From NCBI GenBank assembly GCA_036346355.1, contig CM070572.1, positions 31,285,944-31,349,943 of the forward strand: 64,000 bases of DNA, given 5' to 3'. Made by a program: the position numbers and the translations under genes. This DNA comes from Rhipidocladum racemiflorum (lineage: Eukaryota > Streptophyta > Magnoliopsida > Poales > Poaceae). Positions within the stretch are counted from its first letter, which is position 1; the number at the start of each line of letters is the position of its first letter. The notes under the pieces were generated by a model. It ran no database searches and had not been told where the DNA came from. It saw only the letters and a list, made by a program, of their open reading frames with translations. Below are positions 9,476-19,228 of this stretch, piece after piece.

Positions 9476-9697
9476 TCAAGGGTACCGGCCGGCTTGAGGT
9501 GTTCGGCCTTCACCCGCTGCAGACGCCGTGACTCCGACACAAATGAGCGACGCGCTCATACGAGTCCACCAAACCGCCAAATGTCTTGATACATCTTGTT
9601 GTCTGCCTCGGTGAATGGTAAGCAAGGAGTTATACGCCATCAAGAATCCTTCGCTCAACTTCCCGTCATCGTGACAACTATGCGGTCTCCGAACCAC
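9476..9697 (-). pseudogene. Integrase zinc-binding domain remnant (gypsy)
   Basis: Minus-strand reading SLLTIHRGRQQDVSRHLAVW then WTRMSASLICVGVTASAAGE resembles the HHCC-region phrase LTIHPGxxKMYxDLKxxxWWxxMK...C..C of gypsy integrases. The histidines and cysteines are partly lost to indels. Confidence 0.6.
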
Positions 9698-9939
9698 AAG
9701 GTTCCTCGATCATCTAGGCGAAACTCAGCTTTGCCCCAAATTCACTTTATCCTGATTTGGGAAACTTCTTCATCCTTCGTCACGCCTCTTAACTGATCGA
9801 GCAATGTAGATCTCAACTCGAGATTAGCTATGAACTCGCCGCCCATCTCCAAGCCGAGTCTCTGAATTCGCACAGAGGAAGCACTGGACTGGAGAGTAAG
9901 GCAGCTGCATTGAGCTTTATGACTCAACGCGCTCGCCTA

Positions 9940-10479
9940 CTACATTCGCTTTCCCGGTGGTAATGCACCTCCGTGATCAATCTTTGATCGGGCCTGCCAT
10001 CTCCGCCTCATGTTCAGATCTGCTACCTGGGTGAAGATGTACTTGAGACTTTTGTGATCAGATAAATATTGCACTTGTTCCCCAAGAGATAGTGGCGCCA
10101 GATCTTCAAGGCATGCACCATCACCGCAAGCTCCAAATCGCGGTGGGGTAGTGCTCCTCATGATGCTTCAATCGCCGAGATGCGTGAGGCAACGACTCGC
10201 CTTCTTGCATAAGCACACAACCAAGCCCAATGCCTGACGATCGCAATACACATCAAAGGATCGTGGATATCCTACCGAGCGAGGACAGAGCCGAGTCGAC
10301 GCTGTTTCAGCTGGCCTGGAAGGCACTCTCGCACTGACCATCTCGAACTCAACCCCTTCTTGAGCAAACAACACGGCCGCAATCTTTGAGAAGTCTTGAT
10401 GAAACGCGATAATACCCCACTGGCCCAAGAAAATCATGACGTCTGCGGATACTTGGGTCAGCTTCCCATTTGAGTACAT
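9940..10479 (-). pseudogene. RNase H and RT-thumb remnants (gypsy)
   Basis: Minus-strand frames show SDHKSLKYIFTQVADLNMRR (RNase H region TDHKSLKYIFTQ...LNxRQRRW) at about 9990-10070. HQDFSKIAA, EGVEFEM and SFDVYCDRQALGLVVCLCKK (RT-RNase H connection, FxVYCDAS...GLGCVLMQ) lie at about 10215-10400. Frames change between the blocks. Confidence 0.7.
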
Positions 10480-10815
10480 CCTGCACCTTGCTCAGTCAAT
10501 CACACGCCACGCCGTAAAGCGACGTGTCCCAAGAATGACACTTCCTCACCTAACTCGCATTTGCTTTGAACTTCGATACATGCGATGCTCCCCGAGTCGC
10601 CCGAGACAATGCGAAGGTGTCGCGTGTTTCCTCGGGTCGAATATATCAAAATATCATCGGCGAAGATGACGCATAAAAGAATCCAAATTTTCCATAAATA
10701 TGGAGTTCATCGACATAAATATACGCCGCCGCTCGGCCGAACGACATCACGGTGATACCTGTGAGAGCCCGTGACCGCTGGAGAAAGCAGCTTTCTGGAT
10801 GTCCTCGGCTCGATC

Positions 10816-11043
10816 TTAACTCATGGTAGCCGAGCCGCAGATCAATCTTGGAAAATACTCGGCACCGCAGTCGATCGAACAGGATATCAACCGGTGCGTA
10901 GGTACTTGTTCTTCATAGTAATCAAGATTCAAGGGATCGTAATCAACGCAGAGGCGAGAACCATCCTTCTTGGTCACAAATAGAGCCAATGTTTCTAAGG
11001 CGAGGAGCTTGCGAATGAAACCCTTGTCCATCAACCCTTTCAA
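10816..11043 (-). pseudogene. Reverse transcriptase remnant (gypsy)
   Basis: The 75-codon frame reads MDKGFIRKLLA, LFVTKKDGSRLCVDYDPLNL and VPTHRLI. These match the palm start ...KGFIRPS...VLFVKKKDGSLRMCVDYRALN...YPLPRID of gypsy RT. In-frame losses remove several residues, and the YxDD box was not found intact. Confidence 0.75.
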
Positions 11044-11506
11044 ATTGAATCTTCACCTACCCAATTCATCGGGGTGGCATTCTGACGGCCGCTTGGACAC
11101 CGAGCGCCCTGGTCGAAGCTCAACGACGAACTCAATGTCCCGATCAGGTGGCATTCCCTGTAATCTACGGCGGGAACACATCGGAAACTCGAGACACACC
11201 ACGAATCGAGTCCACCTTTCTCCAACTTCTCCCATTTAGCTAACACAAGGTGGCCTTGTTCTCATAAGCAAGAGGGGTGAGCTCGGCGCCCTTCTGATTT
11301 GAGTGACAGGTACGACTACACAATTCGTAAAATTACCAGTCAGAGCCGCCCAACTCATCCCCAGATGACATCTATTCCTCAAGGTCTAGAAGCAAAGAGC
11401 CAGAACGGAATCCTCGAATCTGAATCCATCGCTTCCTCAACTATCTCGCCAACCGTGATTTTCACTCCCTGCCTCAATCGTAAAGGAGGTGACATTGCTA
11501 ATGACC

Positions 11507-12250
11507 TCATCCGCCGCCGCCCGCAAACCCCGGCGAATAAAGGAATGGGAGGCCCTGACCAAATAACACTCTAGCCTCATGCCTCAACAAGGAACGCATC
11601 ACTAGTACGCGAGCTCTCGGGAACCGCTTCTGCCACGAAGGTGACGCCGCCGACGTAGGGCAAGCGCGGTGCCGTGCCGCCGCGCCTGCGGTGCGAAGCT
11701 GTTGCTCGGCGTGGAATGGGCAGTCTCGATGAAATGGCCCGCACGCCCGCACTGTAGTACTGACCGACGAACCCGGCCGCTTCACGCTGGCGGAGTGGTG
11801 GTGGTCGGCAGTGGCAGCAACGATGCCGTCGCGACTGATCGAGACGCGCTGAGCAGACTGGCGCCGATACCGACATTTGAGATCGATGAGCTCACGCGAG
11901 CCGCTACGGCCACGAGTACGGCCGCTCTCTTCTTTCTTCCTCCTCGATGAGCCCGTGATCTTGAGCTCAACGGTGATCGCCGCTCACCAGTGTCATCAGA
12001 GTCGGCGGTCGCAGACGGACAAATTTTATCCTCGTGATCTTCGCCTACCCACTCACAAACCGACCGCTTCTTCTCGGCCTGTCGACTCTTCTGGGGCGCA
12101 TCGCGCCAGTAGTTGAACTCCTGAGTAGTCAACCACCGACTCTGGCCGAAATGCCTGAGGGTGAGAAATCGCCGCTTCTTCATGTCCATGAGGCCCTTCG
12201 ACGTGGGTACGCCCAAACGCCTCACGGAACTCACTTGGTGCAAAAGCCTA
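11507..12250 (-). pseudogene. Gag and protease remnants (gypsy)
   Basis: The minus-strand frame at about 12000-12190 reads KKRRFLTLRHFGQSRWLTTQ, EFNYWRDAP and EKKRSVCEWVGEDHEDKICP. This matches the retrotransposon gag domain (F..LRQG..SV..Y..EF..LARYAP...KxxRFxxGL...L). The lower part (HEARVLFGQG, about 11530) resembles the VLFDSGA active-site region of the protease with its Asp lost. Frameshifts separate all blocks. Confidence 0.6.
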
Positions 12251-12983
12251 AAGCCGGATCACCCTGCAAATTGGCCCACCAAGCACCGGCAGGTCTCGAG
12301 CCGCCGGCAGCCGGGCCTTCGGAGCTCTCACAATCGATAAGAGCAAATCTCGCTCTTATCGCGGCGCAGATCATCTAATCATCGGCCTCGGATCAGGTGG
12401 CGTGAGAAGACCGTGGTCGCGTGTGCAGGAAGTCGATAGCTGGTCACGGCCCGCCATCATCATGCCACTGGCCGACCTGATCTCCCCGACTAAAGATTCT
12501 AGGATCCGATTTGTCGCCTCCTGGTGTCGCTCATTCACGCAGAATATCCAAGATATTGGGAGGAGGCGCGGAATAGCACCTCGCCATTGCCGCCCGCACT
12601 TCCATCACTCCCGTATGAAGCCCGCTGGTCCGTGATTCGCTCATCAAACAGTCAGCGGCAAAAGTTAGGACTCCACACGGAAGACAAGCCCTAAACGCAG
12701 TAAAAACCCGAACTAATTCCACCTCCCACACTCGATCGCAGACTCAAGCACTGGGTCCCAGCAAGTCCGCACACCTAACACAACCTCGATGCAAGGCAAG
12801 ATGACACATGCACTGATGAGATGAGATGACATGCACGACTTCCAACGCATTTACTCTCACCTCTACAATCTAAGGCGGGATAAGTATGACTTTCTATCTA
12901 ATGCAAAGATGACAATCCTAAGCAATCTCCTAACTCGTCGCCGAGTTGGGGTCCGGCTTTTGTGCGCTTGCTCGATACTAACT

Positions 12984-15689
12984 TGTGAGGAGCCGCCTGC
13001 ATCGCCCTCGAAGTTGTTGGATGATCGGTTGTTCCTGGCTGGATTTGGATCCTAGCAACAAATCAACAGGAGGTGATCCGATGCTATTACTCAAGCCCAA
13101 TGGAGACCACCCTACTTAACGCCCAACGACTTGACAACAACCCCGGTATTCCCTGAGATGCGATCCCAAACCCGCCAGATCCCCCACATACCTGCTCTCA
13201 AGTCATATCACAACAGCTTCCTCACAAAGGGGCATCGGGCCCAAACTCACTACCGTGAGACGAAATGCGGAAGCAACAAAACACACACGGCACACCTAAG
13301 CCCAAAGACGACCAAACAAACAGAAGCGAAGAGCCGATGTGCTCCAATACGTAAATAAAAGTGCAAATAGCCATAAAAGTAAGCCAACTATCCTATGCAA
13401 CAAAAGTAATACACCCCGAAGTGTCATGCCCTCGAACACCTCCAAGACACGCCGTTAACGGAAGCCTTACCTTGCCCCGCCCGTCACCGGCAGGCGAGGG
13501 GCGAACTCACACCCTCTCGATCCTCACCGCAAAACCACAAAGGTAGCCTAGTACTAAGGTACTGCAAGTCTTACCCGTGGTCCATATATGACCGACTCCA
13601 AAGGACATGCATTTGGATGTAGCAAAACCAGGTCAAGGTAAAAGTGCGTGAAAGCTTTAACATTTGTTACATTAATTAATTCAACTACTCAATTCACAAT
13701 TAAGCGCTTGTAACGACGCCTACTCCGAACATGAAGTTGCAATCATTAATTCACAACAATTAATCTCAACACCAATTTAAGTGGGCCTAAGCTCGACTAC
13801 TAACCTCGGTTCAAGTTCTTACTACGTGGATCAGGCGATGAAAGAGCTTGCTCATATCCTAGAGCGTAATTCGACCGCTTATTTAACCTCAGTGGAAGCA
13901 TTGATCGCACGACACTTACTTACAAGGGCCTAGTGTCAACCCTCCTAATCATACCAATCGGCTGGCCCTCCTGTGGGCCCAAAACCTAGCACCCTCGAGT
14001 GCCCCTAAGCCCGCTTGGCGCCGAGTCGGCTTAAGCTCTCGCCAACCACGCTCCAACCAGTGAAGTTACGGTACCCATCGATTCCGTATGAGAGAAAGAG
14101 TGGCTTACCGTGACTACATAATTCCGGCATGCGACCAACCGGGTGTGCTCAATCAAAGGGCAACCATCGAATCGGTCCTGATCGACTCAGACGTGGAACT
14201 ACCACATCGGGTCTCCTACCCAATGTCCCAACCTTCCCGCCCGGCCTCCAATTCATTTTTCTTTCCAACTACCCATCCATGCCCACTTTTTTTTATCATA
14301 GATAAGGTAACGACCTCAAGCTTATTAACCTTCCCGCCACTCTGGCCCAATTCCCACCTCCTAAGCACCTACTAAGCAAGGACTCATTTAATACCCATAC
14401 TAGTTCCAACTAAGTATTCACAAATCCAAGGGACTAATGTGCAAATAGATCTAACCCTAACCCAATTCAACTCCTAATGCAGACTTATTTCACCAATTAA
14501 GCAATTTATTCACAAAAATACAATTAATATAGGTTCAAGATGCATAGGTGCTTGCCTTGTTCTTCATTGGTGGATCGACAAATGATTTGCCCGCCGGGCA
14601 ACTCCTCAACGCCACGCCACGCCACGCCAAGGATCGTTTTCTACACGAGTACAATGCACAATTAAAATGCATGCAATGCATATGAACGGCGAATCAAAAC
14701 CTCAAGAAATAACGCAACCGACAACTCGACTCAATCGATGTACCATTAACCGATGTGATTTGATCCGACTTTCGACAATCCGACTTCTCCGGCCATTCGT
14801 CCGGATACTCCCGCAGAGCGGATACTCCGGACGGTGTCCGACACTTCGACTGGCGAAGTTTTACCCAATAACTCGATTTGGATCGAGGTGCCGCTAAGTC
14901 CAACGGCATCACGGAACCCGATCTATGACTTTCCTAAACGTGGCAAGGCCAAGAAGCTTATAGCTAACCCAACTCCACGAGGAACGACACTAGCCCATGA
15001 AACCACTAACCAACTCCAAACGACTTTTGATCGGCGCTACCATACTACCCGATCAACCACACTAGCACCCACATTCATCAATCCAAGCCCACACTAACCC
15101 TAGGATCACTACACCCAAAACCCTAGAGCTCAAGATTCAACTCCGAAACTTCAAATCTAAACCTAAGCTCTAACTCCCACTATCGATGACCCTAGAACCC
15201 AAGAATCACTAATCTACTCCCAAGAGAGAGACCTACCTCCAAGGAAGATGGAGGAGAAGCAATGCCGAGGAGGATGGAGGATGCTTGCTTGAGGAGGAGC
15301 TCCTGGGATGGAGGAGCCGCCAGAGGAGCCACAGAGGGTCACCGGCCGCCGGAAGCCTGCCTGAGAGGAGCTAGGTGGAGGAACGAGCTCACACAGCGGG
15401 GAAACCAAACGGGGAGAAGAAATGAGGCGTGGGGAGTCAAGAAACGGACTTTATACAAAATCCCGCACTATCCGGACTCTCCGACGCTCAACCCGGAGAC
15501 TCGTTTGGTCTTGGTGACTAATCCCTGACACTGACATTCAGTCCGGACACTCCGGGTTGGGGCGCTCGGTCAGCCCAATCCGGATACTCCGGACATTTAT
15601 CCGGACATTTCGGGTTGGATCCGGACACTCCGGATGTAGATCCGGATACTCCGGATGTCCCAGCACTTTTCGAACTTGGGGACTTGACA
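12984..15689 (-). repeat. 5' LTR of the 10-kb gypsy element
   Basis: Aligns with 5604-8307. The U3-like end (15460-15665) holds a dense series of near-palindromic motifs of the type TCCGGATACTCCGGA. These are better preserved here than in the other LTR. The minus-strand TATA-like box is near 15450. Confidence 0.88.
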
Positions 15690-15846
15690 GCTTCTATCCA
15701 AGAAGCAGCTAAACTACAATCCAATTCTTGATCTGTTGATTCTAAAGATTCTATTTGTGCTACAAAGGTGGCATGAAATCAAAGCCTTAGGGCGTCGAGA
15801 TCTTCTAACTGGGAATTTGTAGTGCAGTACATAGAGTCGAATTCAT
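15690..15846. other. Host sequence between two LTR elements
   Basis: 157 bp of unrecognised host DNA starting with the GCTTC duplication and ending TTCAT, the left target duplication of element B. In one frame the rejoined host sequence reads LASASIQEAAKLQSNS and then stops. Confidence 0.4.
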
Positions 15847-16090
15847 TGTAATACCCTAGGGACCCACATGTAAGAGTGTGTGTGAGAGAGATATATATAT
15901 ATAAGGGAGATTGTACTCAGGGAGAGATAGACAAGAAAAATGAAATGAAACCTGCTTTATCCTCTTTTCTTCTTCCTTGGTTCTCTTCTTCCCTGGATCT
16001 GTTCTTCCTTGTTCTTCCTGTCTAGTTCGTCATACACAGTGATCGATCTCACGCACGGAAGGGCGAACTCCGGTGCAAGGGGACATCACA
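15847..16090 (+). repeat. Left (5') LTR of chimeric element B
   Basis: Begins TGTAATACCC and ends GGGGACATCACA. A TATA-like ATATATATAAGG lies near 15895. It is nearly identical to 18959-19228 apart from the AT-repeat length. Confidence 0.92.
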
Positions 16091-16092
16091 AT

Positions 16093-17856
16093 ATGGTATC
16101 AGAGCTTGGATCGCCGCTGCTTCCCTCGCTGATTTCGTGGGATTCGCCTCTTCCCCTTTCCGCCGCCGCGCCCGCGGTCTCCAGCGATGGGGACCTCAGG
16201 AGCGCCGCCGCCTCGCAGATGGAGGTCCTGAAGCGCCGCCTCGACGCCCTCTTCACCGCGCCTTCACCCGTCTCCTCTGCCGCCCCCGCCTCGTCTTCCA
16301 TCACAGGGATCCCCGCCTCCACGACCCCGCCTCCCTCGCGCTTCACCTCGGCGCCATCCACCCGCATCTCCTTCGCGCCGCCGCACCGCTTCCCGACTCC
16401 ATCCGCCTTACCAGGCTCCTGCACCTCCGCGTCGCCTCTTCGGTCCACACCTCCGCCGGCGCCACGTCCGGGAGCCACCTCCTCTCCTTCATCTGCGCCG
16501 ACCACCGCCTTCGGCGACTCCAACTCCCGCGAGGCCGCCGCCAACACTCCGGCCTCCGCGTACTCGGGTCGCCAATCTGGTCTTCCCCGACAACCGCACC
16601 GCTTACCGACTCCGTCCGCCTCCCCGGTCTTCCTCGCACCCGTCAACGGCGTCTTCTCCTCCACCAATGGCGCCGACGTGCTTCGTCCACACCTTCTCTC
16701 CTCCAGAGCCAGAGACTCAGCCGACGCCGCCGCCATGTCGCTGACCACCGGTGAGGACCTCCAACACAACTTGGCGCACACAGACCTGATATTGGCGCGG
16801 GTGGTAGTTTCACAGCAGCATCTGGCAAAGCAAATGGAGAAAACAGCGGCAGCAGCGAGGACCATGTGTGCCAATTTGGGCATCAGAGATCCTGAAAGTA
16901 AGGATCATGAGAATTCTTATGTATTAATTTCCACGGATAAAATTGGATCAAAGGTTTCAGATTGGAAAGGTTGTGATGGTAAAATCATGCTGGAGAAATC
17001 AAATGGAACACATTCTGTTGAAAGAAATAAGATTGCAATGGACAATACTGTTAAAGTGGGAATCGCAGTTGAGAGCTCCAAAGAAACAGGAATACCAGTT
17101 TCTGCACTTGACATCCACCCTGCAGCTGATTCTAAGAATGAAGAAATCAAAGTTCAGCTGGGAGAAGCCCTTGAGCATATAGCATGGAAAGGAGTTGAAG
17201 TAAAAGACTTGAGCAAGAAGCTGGATGCTCTTGGAATTGAGTTGGGAAACTATGAGGAGCAGGCAACCGAAGCTACTGCCACTGAAGAAAATCATAAGAC
17301 TAAATGTGATGAAGTTGTGCACCAAATGAAGAGCCTAGAAGAAATGCCTGACTGTGATGCTGCTTCATGGACAGCTATGATTTCTGGCTACAATAGACTT
17401 GGTCATAATGTTGAAGCACTTAAATCATTAGATGATATGTTATGGGCTACAATTGATTCTAAGATAACTGTCACAACTCTGTCCTCAATTACTGGAAGGG
17501 AACATCCAAATATTGTAAAGATCACTGTCATGGAATTGCAGTGGCCATGGGATCCCGGTGGTATCAATGAGTACTACATGGGTCAGCTGATGGAATTGTT
17601 TACCAGGCATGGAAACGTGGAGGAAGTTTGGCTTTATGGTGCAAAGGGCAAGGGCAAGGACATGAATTACATGTTTAATGCCTGTTTGCACTTATCCATC
17701 AGTTCAGAGAAACCAAAAGACGCGATCCTCGACTTGACATATATTACAAGAAGATGGCTGGAGGCTTTAGAGTATTGTACCTTGTCAGGCCCTTTCTGGC
17801 TTTCTTGCCGGAAGTACAAAGTACAGATAGGAAAATACCATTTAGAGAAAAAATGA
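16093..17856 (+). CDS. Chimeric gag-like / PPR / fucosidase ORF of element B
   Basis: One open frame runs from inside the LTR (16009) to 17856. The ATG at 16093 is the first inside the element. Its first 230 residues are Ser/Pro/Ala-rich. Helical gag-like sequence (MEVLKRRLDALF, later QQHLAKQMEKTAAAAR) resembles element A. Residues about 280-415 are an unplaced acidic coiled coil (VKDLSKKLDALGIELGNYEE). A PPR unit, a segment shared with element A, and an alpha-L-fucosidase piece follow. The end reads SEC61 alpha RNA in the wrong frame. The length and lack of stops suggest recent assembly. Expression is not shown by the sequence. Confidence 0.65.
   Translation: MVSELGSPLLPSLISWDSPLPLSAAAPAVSSDGDLRSAAASQMEVLKRRLDALFTAPSPVSSAAPASSSITGIPASTTPPPSRFTSAPSTRISFAPPHRFPTPSALPGSCTSASPLRSTPPPAPRPGATSSPSSAPTTAFGDSNSREAAANTPASAYSGRQSGLPRQPHRLPTPSASPVFLAPVNGVFSSTNGADVLRPHLLSSRARDSADAAAMSLTTGEDLQHNLAHTDLILARVVVSQQHLAKQMEKTAAAARTMCANLGIRDPESKDHENSYVLISTDKIGSKVSDWKGCDGKIMLEKSNGTHSVERNKIAMDNTVKVGIAVESSKETGIPVSALDIHPAADSKNEEIKVQLGEALEHIAWKGVEVKDLSKKLDALGIELGNYEEQATEATATEENHKTKCDEVVHQMKSLEEMPDCDAASWTAMISGYNRLGHNVEALKSLDDMLWATIDSKITVTTLSSITGREHPNIVKITVMELQWPWDPGGINEYYMGQLMELFTRHGNVEEVWLYGAKGKGKDMNYMFNACLHLSISSEKPKDAILDLTYITRRWLEALEYCTLSGPFWLSCRKYKVQIGKYHLEKK
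16094..16105 (+). promoter_or_regulatory. Primer-binding site (initiator tRNA-Met) of element B
   Basis: TGGTATCAGAGC lies three bases after the left LTR. An ATG at 16093 overlaps it and opens the internal frame (MVSELGSPLLPS). Confidence 0.88.
17341..17445 (+). pseudogene. Captured PPR-protein fragment in element B
   Basis: Reads MPDCDAASWTAMISGYNRLG followed by HNVEALKSLDDML, fitting the PPR pattern xDxxSWxxMIxGYxxxGxxxEALxLFxxM. It is followed by a segment (ATIDSKITVTTLSSITGREH) that also follows the PPR piece of element A (ATIDPNITVTILYLLTGREH). Confidence 0.65.
17560..17705 (+). pseudogene. Captured fragment of plant alpha-L-fucosidase (GH29)
   Basis: NEYYMGQLMELFTRHGNVEE, then VWLYGAKGKGKDMNYMF, matches the plant GH29 phrase EYYxxQLxELLTRYGxxxEVWLDGAKGxGxxMxYxF. 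The conserved Asp of that strand (the nucleophile position by family alignment) reads Tyr. After a frameshift the next bases read FALIHQFRE, like the FALIHQLQP that follows in the family. Only about 50 of several hundred residues are present. Confidence 0.78.
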
Positions 17857-18285
17857 TCTACACCGTTATTGCCCTCTTCATTTTCTGGTGTGCGGCCGGC
17901 TCCCACTCTATGGCATTCATTCAACCACCGGAGTTGATCCTTTCTACGGATGCGCGTTATCCTTGCATCGAACCGTGGTATTGTTATGGAGCCGGGTATT
18001 ACTCCAAGTGTGACATCTGGGATGGTCATGCAACTTCTAGTGGGATCGAAGATCATTGAAGTTGACAACGGTGTGAGGAGGATCGTGCTCTGCCGCATGG
18101 TGCACGAAGTTGCTTGGTATCCTGATTGCTATTGGGGACGCTGTGGCATATGTTTTGTCCGGAATGTATGGCGGTGTAAGCCAACTTGGAGCAGGGAATG
18201 CTATTCTCATTATACTTGACTTTTCTTCTTTGGCATCATTGTCAAGCCGCGGATGAGCTTCTCCGAAAGAGGGTCATAGTGAGAT
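17754..18285 (+). pseudogene. Captured fragment of SEC61 alpha (ER protein translocon)
   Basis: Starts at the authentic initiation codon, with a little 5' leader: MAGGFRVLYLVRPFLAFLPE, then VQSTDRKIPFREKMIYTVIA. The sequence continues in a second frame (LPLYGIHSTTG, DPFYG) and a third (MRVILASNRG, VTSGMVMQLLVGSKIIEVDN), then VSQLGAGNAILIIL. This covers about the first 175 residues of the channel subunit, including the plug and first membrane helices. At least two frameshifts are present. No introns are present, although the plant gene is spliced. It follows the fucosidase piece directly. Confidence 0.9.
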
Positions 18286-18394
18286 TATTTCAAGCGAGGC
18301 TCGAGAAAATGGTACCATCAAGGATTGAGATCTTTGTTTGCTCATAAGTTGCATGCTTTTGTGGAGTATGCAACCGTATCTGACTTAACAGGGT

Positions 18395-18795
18395 CAAGGT
18401 GTGGCCAATATTTGCTTTCGCTAGTCATGACCAGGAGATGTGATTTATTGGCGTGAAATTGCTCATCCACAAATCCATGGGCATGATATTAACTGTGTGG
18501 CATTCATTCAGTGGTACCGGAACCACCGGTTTGTTAGTGGTTACGATTTAAAAGGTTTCCAGAGTCTTTGAAGCTCCTTTATCATTTTTGAAGACCCTAC
18601 AAGAAGCAACTTTGTTGACACCTAACAACTCGAGTATTTTGACAATGTGCAAGTCTTGGGAGCAAATATATACGCTCTTGGGCTTTCACGAGAAACCTAT
18701 ATATACACATGGAGTAAAGGGATCACCAAAGCAAGATTTCTAACAATGGTCCAGATTCTATAGAGACAATTCTGTCACATTATGTTCTTTGCTCA
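18395..18795 (+). pseudogene. Captured fragment of Elongator subunit ELP2
   Basis: Frames show EIAHPQIHGHDINCVAFIQ, HRFVSG, FDNVQVLGANIYALGLS and YTHGVKGSPKQDF, followed by NGPDSIET after small indels. These are characteristic of the second WD domain of plant ELP2, the scaffold of the Elongator tRNA-modifying complex. Several stops and frameshifts break it. It is followed by the shared 3' module (CATGGGACCCCGGAATTA) and the purine tract. Confidence 0.85.
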
Positions 18796-18958
18796 TACTC
18801 ATGTCAAGAGATGTTCCTTTTCCATGGACAACAAAAGGATGGCAAGATAGTAGTACTTGAAGTTGAGCTATTTATGTCATGGGACCCCGGAATTAGGTGG
18901 AGTCAAGGTTAAGCCATACTTTTGCTTGGGGACAAGCAACATTTCAAGGGGGCGGTAA

Positions 18959-18993
18959 TGTAATACCCTAGGGACCCACATGTAAGAGTGTGT

Positions 18994-19044
<51 letters not shown>

Positions 19045-19228
19045 GAGATTGTACTCAGGGAGAGATAGACAAGAAAAATGAAATGAAACCTGCTTTATCC
19101 TCTTTTCTTCTTCCTTGTTTCTCTTCTTCCCTGGATCTGTTCTTTCTTGTTCTTCCTGTCTAGTTCGTCATACACAGTGATCGATCTCACGCACGGAAGG
19201 GCGAACTCCGGTGCAAGGGGACATCACA
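18959..19228 (+). repeat. Right (3') LTR of chimeric element B
   Basis: Matches 15847-16090. The TA/AT microsatellite (about 18985-19040) is expanded to over 50 bp, against about 12 bp in the left LTR. Confidence 0.92.

Larger units (their letters stand above)
5604..15689 (-). mobile_element. Decayed Ty3/gypsy retrotransposon with 2.7-kb LTRs
   Basis: A 10086-bp element bounded by TG...CA LTRs of 2704 bp (5604-8307) and 2706 bp (12984-15689) and an exact target duplication GCTTC (5599-5603, 15690-15694). Orientation is minus. A purine tract (AAGGGGAGGGGTTTG on the minus strand) abuts the left LTR. A degenerate initiator-Met primer site (minus strand TAGTATCGAGCAAGC, expected TGGTATCAGAGCAAGC) lies next to the right LTR. 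Gag, protease, RT, RNase H and integrase remnants follow in gypsy order from 12.25 kb down to 8.85 kb, all broken by indels. No chromodomain was recognised. The LTRs differ by many small indels, so it is older than elements A and B. Confidence 0.9.
15847..19228 (+). mobile_element. Chimeric LTR retrotransposon B carrying host gene fragments
   Basis: A 3382-bp element with LTRs of 244 and 270 bp (TG...CA). TGGTATCAGAGC lies at 16094-16105 and a purine tract (CAAGGGGGCGG) before the right LTR. The flanks TTCAT and TTCTT match at four of five bases. The interior carries a gag-like leader, an unplaced coiled-coil segment, a PPR unit, and fragments of alpha-L-fucosidase, SEC61 alpha and ELP2, all in sense orientation and without introns. 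No pol was found. The LTRs differ by about two substitutions plus a length change in an AT repeat. The 3' end (GCTTGGGGACAAGCAAC, then the purine tract) is shared with element A. The LTRs of A and B share only short blocks (CCCACATGTAAGAG, GATCTCACGC). Confidence 0.88.

Noticed and set aside
16086..16883. 265-codon minus-strand ORF opposite the element B leader
   Set aside because: It is antisense to the gag-like leader and exists because that leader is GC-rich and low-complexity.
1779..19228. Helitron or Pack-MULE as an explanation for the gene fragments
   Set aside because: Both carriers have LTRs, a tRNA primer site, a purine tract and 5-bp duplications, and the fragments lack introns. 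RNA-level capture by an LTR element fits better.
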